Of a DNA stretch of 9,960 nucleotides, positions 5,675 to 9,960 are shown piece after piece. Positions within the stretch are counted from its first letter, which is position 1. Each line of letters opens with the position of its first letter. A model generated the notes under the pieces. The model searched no databases and was not told where the DNA came from. It was given only the letters and a program-made list of their open reading frames with translations. The stretch spans positions 1 through 9,960 of the forward strand of contig QNBS01000052.1 in the NCBI GenBank assembly GCA_003644175.1, read 5' to 3'. The position numbers and the translations under genes were made by a program. The stretch is from Planctomycetota bacterium (GTDB lineage Bacteria > Planctomycetota > Phycisphaerae > Sedimentisphaerales > Anaerohalosphaeraceae).

Positions 5675-6447
5675 GCTTTGAGAATAAAAAAGCTTTTACA
5701 CTGCTTGAGCTGCTTGTCGTGATTGCGATTATTGCAATGCTTACGGCGATCATTATGCCAGCTTTGGCCAAGGCCCGCCGGCAGGGCAAAGCGGTATTCT
5801 GTCTAAGCAATCTAAGGCAATTGTATATTGCCGCCGCGACCTATACCGAGACCAATGACGATAGTTTTCCAATTGCCTATTACGAAACGACGACGGATAC
5901 CGGTACGATCCGATACAACTGGGATTTCACCGTCACTGACGACGGGACGAAAATCACCGTTACCGCAGGAATATTGTGGCAGGGCGACACCATTGACAAG
6001 GTCCAGCAGTGCCCGTCCTTCAAGGGCGATTCCAATTCGCCGTATGATCCGTATACGGGGTATAATTATAACACGAGTTATATCGGCCATGGCCAGTACG
6101 AAGACATCACCGCCCCGGCGAAGAAGAGCCGGGTCAGAAACAGCGCCGGCTGTGTGCTGTTCGGCGACGGCCAGTGGTCGGGCGGCGCCAATAAGTTCAT
6201 GCGATCTCCCCTGAGGGCGCCCGGAGACCGCACGTTCAACGGCCGATACGCCGGCACACAGGGCTATCGCCACAGCGACAAGACAAATGTCGTCTGGGCA
6301 GACGGCCATGCGGTATCGTTCAAGAAACTGTTTACCACGGTTGAGCCTTCGCGTCGCATCGCCGATATCGAAGAATACAACGAAACCAACAAACGCCGGA
6401 AAATAGGGTTCCTCTCGCCGGATAACAGCGCTTACGATTTAAAGTAG
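5671..6447 (+). CDS. Prepilin-type (type IV pilin-like) protein with H-x9-DG C-terminal motif
   Basis: This 258-residue protein has a class III signal: a short basic leader then 'KKAFTLLELLVVIAIIAML' (6-24), the prepilin peptidase site and hydrophobic assembly helix. The residue before the expected cleavage is Ala rather than the usual Gly. 'CLSNLRQLYIAAATY' (44-58) and H201-x9-D211-G212 ('HSDKTNVVWADG') match the prepilin-like proteins expanded in Planctomycetes and Lentisphaerae (DUF1559 and relatives), which are thought to be pseudopilins of type II secretion or surface fibres. The ATG at 5671 overlaps the previous stop as ATGA, indicating translational coupling. In-frame ATGs at 5653 and 5665 are alternatives but would lengthen the overlap. 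It thus probably belongs to the B12-regulated transcript. No terminator with a T-tract follows before the inverted repeat at 6531. Confidence 0.88.
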   Translation: MSFENKKAFTLLELLVVIAIIAMLTAIIMPALAKARRQGKAVFCLSNLRQLYIAAATYTETNDDSFPIAYYETTTDTGTIRYNWDFTVTDDGTKITVTAGILWQGDTIDKVQQCPSFKGDSNSPYDPYTGYNYNTSYIGHGQYEDITAPAKKSRVRNSAGCVLFGDGQWSGGANKFMRSPLRAPGDRTFNGRYAGTQGYRHSDKTNVVWADGHAVSFKKLFTTVEPSRRIADIEEYNETNKRRKIGFLSPDNSAYDLK

Positions 6448-6530
6448 AATGCGGCAACCCTGTCGCACACTTCCCACCCCGCATGGTCCGGACGGTTTTT
6501 GTGCAACAAATCGCCCCGTTCGGCGTCCGC

Positions 6531-6661
6531 TATATAGTTCCTGTTGCGGAAAGAAAAAATGGCCGCTGTCATCCCCGCGAAAGCGGGGATCCAGTGCGAA
6601 TAGTCTGGATTCCCGCTTTCGCGGGAATGACAAATGTTGTTTCCGCAACAGGAACTATATA
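6531..6661. repeat. Nested inverted-repeat element (REP/MITE-like)
   Basis: The outer arms are a perfect 22-bp inverted repeat: 6531-6552 against 6640-6661, ends TATATAGTTCC and GGAACTATATA. Nested inside is a second inverted repeat of 27 bp with two substitutions: 6568-6594 (GTCATCCCCGCGAAAGC start) against 6605-6631 (ending GCGGGAATGAC), around a 10-base centre. Each inner arm also folds on itself (CCCCGC, GAAA, GCGGGG). The inner motif is of a type dispersed in many bacterial genomes. There is no coding capacity, so it would be non-autonomous. It may also act as a barrier or terminator after the pseudopilin gene. Confidence 0.88.
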
Positions 6662-6804
6662 AGAGAGAAAACGCTTGTATTTTGGGCCTTTGTGGGATAG
6701 TCTGGTTGCATGGCGAGATTTACCGACTACAGGCGGATACAACTGTTTTCCTGCATGGAAATGGTCGATAAATCAGTTGGATTCCATTGAAATGGAGACT
6801 GATA

Positions 6805-7575
6805 ATGACTAAAGAAAAGAAGACCGAAAAAAAGAAGCCCCCCAGGCCCAGACACGAGATCACGTTCTACACCTATCCGAAATTTCTCTTCGTCTGGCCG
6901 TTGATTGCCGTCGGTTTTTTGCTGTGGCCGTTCGCCCATTACCGGTGGGTTTCGCCGGAGGCGCTGGCGTGGGTCTATGGTGTGGCCCTTGTCCTGGTGA
7001 TCGTAACGATGGGACTCGATCTCAGCCGCAATTACGCCGTTTTCTGGCTGGTGATCGTCGTTGCATTGTGGATGATGATTTTGTGGTTGGGCGGAAAGGG
7101 TGTTACGCTTTTTGCGGATATCTATCACTTCTTCGCCGACCTGGACCCGCAGTATTCGGCAAATCTCGGCCTGATCGTCAGTATCCCGCTTCTGGTTTTT
7201 TACGGTATCATGTGGCTGTGGACGCGGATCAACTGCAAGTGGCGAATCACTCATAACGAGTTCGAGCATTACCAGTTCGGCAGGATGGACGATTCCCTGG
7301 CCCGCGGCGCCAAACGCATTCGTTCCAGCTATCCGGATTTCTTCGAGTTGATTGTCTGCCTTGCCGGCGACCTTGTCATCTATGACGCCACCGGCAGGAG
7401 AATAATTCGCCGCATCCGGCATGTCCCACTGCTGCCGATCGTCAAGAAACGAATCAACCTCATTCTCGAAGCCACCGCAGTTACCACGAATGAGCTTATA
7501 GAAGACGAATCAGAAGCCACCGAAGCCGCCGAGGGCGAAGACCAGGGCGCTGCTGACGAAGAAAACGGCTTCTAA
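6805..7575 (+). CDS. Uncharacterised four-helix inner-membrane protein with cytoplasmic C-terminal domain
   Basis: This 256-residue protein was not assigned to a named family. It starts with a very basic N-terminus (KEKKTEKKKPPRPR), followed by four predicted membrane helices at about 27-45, 52-71, 77-96 and 121-140. A soluble domain (about 141-230) begins 'WRITHNEFEHYQFGR', which resembles the strand pattern of bacterial PH-like domains ('W.it.nei..y') found on small membrane proteins. The tail (231-256) is strongly acidic and Ala/Glu-rich. The positive N-terminus argues for a cytoplasmic start, and four helices return the C-terminal domain to the cytoplasm. The start at 6805 is preferred over 6787 because GGAGA precedes it at proper spacing. 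It is separated from the pseudopilin by 357 bases including the inverted-repeat element, so it is probably its own transcription unit. The function is unknown. Confidence 0.75.
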   Translation: MTKEKKTEKKKPPRPRHEITFYTYPKFLFVWPLIAVGFLLWPFAHYRWVSPEALAWVYGVALVLVIVTMGLDLSRNYAVFWLVIVVALWMMILWLGGKGVTLFADIYHFFADLDPQYSANLGLIVSIPLLVFYGIMWLWTRINCKWRITHNEFEHYQFGRMDDSLARGAKRIRSSYPDFFELIVCLAGDLVIYDATGRRIIRRIRHVPLLPIVKKRINLILEATAVTTNELIEDESEATEAAEGEDQGAADEENGF

Positions 7576-7674
7576 TACCAATCCGCTAAAAATATTGCGT
7601 CTGGGTGGCTGCCACCGATAAGTTGGAGATAGTCTGCCGGGAATTTGTGTTTCAAAACTGCCAATGTGTCGATA

Positions 7675-7680
7675 TATAAT
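7675..7680 (+). promoter_or_regulatory. Candidate -10 box for the polytopic membrane protein gene
   Basis: A perfect TATAAT lies 54 bases before the start codon, with a weak -35 (TTCAAA at 7651-7656, 18-bp spacer). The surrounding ATATATAAT...ACGGCGT recurs upstream of the PAC2 gene. Confidence 0.4.
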
Positions 7681-7733
7681 AACGGCGTCCTGGCATGGAG
7701 GACCACGGATTCGCTTTTGCGCAAAGGAGCCAT

Positions 7734-8792
7734 ATGAAGAAAAAGCCGGCAAATACGAACGGCGCCGCAGCAATCGGCAGACGATCCGCCGCCGCGGCCT
7801 GCGTCATCTATATTGCCGTCTGCCTGTACCTTTATCACCCCTACCTGTCCGATCCGGAACCTGACCGGTACATCATCATGATTAATTCCGTCGTCGGCGC
7901 CGTCGGCTGTTTCGTACTGAGCCGACGATGGATAGGCACCTTCATCGGCTCGCTGTTTGCCGGCGGCGTCTACGGCTTCTGCCCGCTGGCTTTCGGATTA
8001 GCGTCTAATCATCCGCTGGCAGGTGTCCCCCTGGCCTTTCTTCCGTGGCTGTTTTGCCCGGCCGCCTTCTGGCAAAAGTACACGGCCAGGCACAATCGCC
8101 GGATCCCCGCAAGCCGATTCGGCCCCGCGGCAATAACAACCGCTCTGTGCCTGATACCGTTTCTTGCCGTGATAATATACTTTCTGCTCTGCTCGAAACC
8201 GCCGATTGGGCCGGTGTTTCCGCTTCGTCTGGAGAAACTGCGCCCGGCCAATCTCGCCGGCCTGATCGTACCGCTTGCCGTGAAGCCGCATGATTTCGTT
8301 TTCAGTGTTTATCATGTGCCACTGCCGGCGTGCCTGATGGGCCTGTGCATGGCGATCGCCTCAAAACGTACGGGCATTATGGTAATCGCCGGCTGTGCGA
8401 TAGTCCTTGCTTTCAGTAAGCCGCTCTTCAACCAGGTCCCTCCCGTTGTGTGGACGCTGGTACCGATGCTCGTGGCGTCCATTCTTGTCGGCCTGGGTAT
8501 GGAGGCCTTCGCATGGGCCGGCGCCGCCGACCGCCAATGGGTCCTCTTCTGCGGGGCGGCAACCGCTGTCATCGCCGCCGGCTGCCTGTACCTGACCATA
8601 ACAAAAGGTCCTCTCTACCGCCTGCCGACCGTGATGCACACCCTTGCCGTCGTTATGGTGTGCATCGTTTATTTCATGGAAAGGGCGCGATTGCGGCTCC
8701 ATGCCGTCAGATGGACCCTGCTGGCCGCCGCCATGGGGCTTGATATCCTCCTCTGCAGCAGATACATCATAGACGGCATCGGCGGTTTGTGA
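7734..8792 (+). CDS. Uncharacterised polytopic membrane protein
   Basis: This 352-residue protein is almost entirely hydrophobic, with roughly 10-12 predicted membrane helices (about 18-36, 45-63, 68-90, 95-113, 131-152, 172-190, 195-210, 214-230, 236-260, 268-290, 297-315, 325-342). A basic N-terminus (MKKKPANT) and a basic loop (KYTARHNRR, 115-123) suggest the N-terminus and that loop are cytoplasmic. Loop features such as 'LASNHPLAGVPLAFLPWLF' (89-107) recall the multi-pass segments of lipid-linked glycosyltransferases or YfhO-like proteins, but no DXD or other catalytic motif is evident and I do not assign it. The start at 7734 is chosen for AAAGGAG just upstream; an earlier in-frame ATG at 7695 lacks such a site. 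The gene stands alone between two intergenic gaps of about 160 bases. Confidence 0.75.
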   Translation: MKKKPANTNGAAAIGRRSAAAACVIYIAVCLYLYHPYLSDPEPDRYIIMINSVVGAVGCFVLSRRWIGTFIGSLFAGGVYGFCPLAFGLASNHPLAGVPLAFLPWLFCPAAFWQKYTARHNRRIPASRFGPAAITTALCLIPFLAVIIYFLLCSKPPIGPVFPLRLEKLRPANLAGLIVPLAVKPHDFVFSVYHVPLPACLMGLCMAIASKRTGIMVIAGCAIVLAFSKPLFNQVPPVVWTLVPMLVASILVGLGMEAFAWAGAADRQWVLFCGAATAVIAAGCLYLTITKGPLYRLPTVMHTLAVVMVCIVYFMERARLRLHAVRWTLLAAAMGLDILLCSRYIIDGIGGL

Positions 8793-8883
8793 TCCAGACG
8801 ACCGAATCGCCCCAATACGGATTGTCCGCCGAACCCGCAGCGCCGATTATTCTCAAAGGCCGGCGCGTTTTCTTGCCGAAATA

Positions 8884-8889
8884 TATAAT
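8884..8889 (+). promoter_or_regulatory. Candidate -10 box for the PAC2 gene
   Basis: A perfect TATAAT lies 63 bases before the start codon, inside ATATATAAT followed three bases later by ACGGCGT. No matching -35 box is seen at the right distance, so the call rests on the -10 and on resemblance to the site at 7675. Confidence 0.3.
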
Positions 8890-8952
8890 GAGACGGCGTG
8901 ATTTTGGGCGCCCAGGTTGAGGAATTATTAACAGACGTCTGTGGAAGGAAAC

Positions 8953-9822
8953 ATGGCTGGCCACAAGCTCGAGATATTCAAAAGGCCCCCACTCGATTCG
9001 CCGCGCATGTTGATCGGCCTTTCGGGATGGATGGACAGCGGCGAGGTGTCCACCGGGACCATGAACTGGCTGATCACCTATCTGGGCGCCGGAAAATTCG
9101 CCGAAATCGAGCCGGAAGGGTTTTACATTTATAACTTCCCCGGCGGCATGGAAACCAGTGCATTGTTCAGGCCGTACACCAAAATCGTCGCCGGCCGAAT
9201 CCGAACCTACCACCAACCGAGAAACACCTTCTATTTCGATAAGGACAACGACCTGGTGATGTTTGTGGGCGAGGAACCGAATCTGAACTGGCAGGGCTTC
9301 TCGGATCTGATCCTTGCCGCCTGTTCGGAAATGAACGTTTCAGAGATCTATTTCGTGGGCAGCGTCGCAGGCCTTATACCGCATACGCGCGACCCAAGAA
9401 TATTCTGCTCGGTCTCCGACGATGCCCTCAAGGGCAAACTCGCCGAGTTCGGCGTCAAGTTCAGCGATTACGAAGGACCCGCCGGTTTCATTACGCATCT
9501 GACCGTCGAAGCCGCCAAAAAAGGCGCCGGTATGTCCAGCCTCGTCGCCGCCGTGCCCGCTTACGTCCACGGCGAGAATCTCAGGTGCGTCGAGACGATG
9601 CTAAAAACCCTCAAGGTCATCCTGGGCCTCGACATCGAACTCGAGTCCCTGCGCAACCTGAGCGATGAATTCGAAAGGAGACTCACCAACGCCGTCAGGG
9701 ACATGCCCGAACTCGCCGAAACCATCACCAAACTCGAAGCAGACTACGACAAAGAAATCTTCGACCTACAGATGACAGACCTGCAGGACTGGCTACACAA
9801 AAAAGGAATCCGCCTCGACTGA
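8953..9822 (+). CDS. PAC2 family protein (proteasome assembly chaperone-like)
   Basis: This 289-residue soluble protein has the PAC2-family pattern: 'MLIGLSGWMDSGEVSTGTM' (19-37) as the first strand and glycine loop, 'YIYNFPGG' (58-65), 'NTFYFDKDNDLVMFVGEEPN' (91-110), 'IYFVGSVAGLIPHTRDPRI' (132-150), and 'EGPAGFITHL' with 'VPAYVHG' (174-207). The C-terminal third (about 226-289) is charged and helical. PAC2 proteins are related to eukaryotic proteasome-assembly chaperones, but bacterial members have no settled function, and bacteria of this group need not have a proteasome. The ATG at 8953 has GGAAGGAA upstream; a GTG at 8941 is in frame but lies on that ribosome-binding site. No partner gene is adjacent, and a palindromic repeat follows within 20 bases of the stop. 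Confidence 0.9.
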   Translation: MAGHKLEIFKRPPLDSPRMLIGLSGWMDSGEVSTGTMNWLITYLGAGKFAEIEPEGFYIYNFPGGMETSALFRPYTKIVAGRIRTYHQPRNTFYFDKDNDLVMFVGEEPNLNWQGFSDLILAACSEMNVSEIYFVGSVAGLIPHTRDPRIFCSVSDDALKGKLAEFGVKFSDYEGPAGFITHLTVEAAKKGAGMSSLVAAVPAYVHGENLRCVETMLKTLKVILGLDIELESLRNLSDEFERRLTNAVRDMPELAETITKLEADYDKEIFDLQMTDLQDWLHKKGIRLD

Positions 9823-9837
9823 AATACATCGTCCCTT

Positions 9838-9896
9838 TGTCATTCCGAGCGCAGTCGAGGAATCCGCTAAAGAAACATCGCCGAAGGCGATTCCAC
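9838..9896. repeat. Dispersed palindromic repeat downstream of the PAC2 gene
   Basis: GTCATTCCGAGCGCAGTCG followed by AGGAATCC forms an imperfect palindrome (ATTCC/GGAAT). It is of a type widely dispersed in bacterial intergenic regions, and shares its GTCAT-CC and GG-ATCC ends with the inner arms at 6568-6631. A second hairpin, ATCGCC, GAA, GGCGAT (about 9878-9892), follows. The rest of the window to 9960 is AT-rich with CTAA-type repeats and no gene. Confidence 0.6.
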
Positions 9897-9960
9897 TCCA
9901 ATATAAACTCTACAATCGACAATCGGGCCTGTTACCCAAATACTAAGCACTAAATTCTAA

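Noticed and set aside
8009..8702. Minus-strand open frames opposite the polytopic membrane protein gene
   Set aside because: Arg/Pro/Ala-rich shadow translations; the plus-strand frame has regular membrane helices and a good ribosome-binding site.
1..9960. tRNA or rRNA genes
   Set aside because: I saw no cloverleaf with a T-loop GGTTCRA block and no rRNA signature on either strand by eye; a tRNAscan-SE run would settle it.

Overview
The window reads as a bacterial chromosome segment from the Planctomycetota, most likely class Phycisphaerae (Sedimentisphaerales-like). The reasons are a prepilin-type protein ending in an H-x9-DG motif, a secreted protein ending in a single dockerin-like repeat of the 'GDVNNDCRVDMADF' type, a PEP-CTERM protein, and moderately high GC. 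This placement is inferred from protein style; there is no rRNA gene to confirm it.

Layout. (1) Bases 2-1732 hold the primary sigma factor RpoD, cut by the left edge. (2) Bases 1771-2448 hold a small accessory island: a DUF4160/DUF2442 gene pair (a candidate toxin-antitoxin-like module) between two copies of a 46-bp repeat. I read the repeat as the 3' end (domains V/VI) of a degraded group II intron. The pair has a consensus promoter that makes the first mRNA essentially leaderless. (3) Bases 2475-3416 (minus) hold a fumarylacetoacetate-hydrolase-family enzyme. (4) Bases 3636-6447 hold the most coherent unit. A sigma-70 promoter feeds a cobalamin (B12) riboswitch, then about 100 nt of unassigned structured leader, an intrinsic terminator, and three genes for exported proteins: a PEP-CTERM protein, a dockerin-bearing surface protein, and a type IV pilin-like pseudopilin that overlaps the second gene by 4 nt. 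(5) Bases 6531-6661 hold a nested inverted-repeat element. (6) Bases 6805-9822 hold two uncharacterised membrane proteins and a PAC2-family protein, apparently separately transcribed. (7) The last 140 bases hold another palindromic dispersed-type repeat and no gene.

The best candidate for an under-described system is the B12-controlled surface operon. The riboswitch and terminator imply shut-off when B12 is abundant. Its gene products look like cell-surface or envelope proteins rather than BtuB, BtuF or biosynthesis enzymes. I infer a surface cobalamin-capture or uptake-accessory system in which two proteins carry different anchoring signals (PEP-CTERM and dockerin-like) and a third is a pseudopilin. 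No TonB receptor, ABC transporter, exosortase or cohesin is in the window, so the pathway cannot be closed here.
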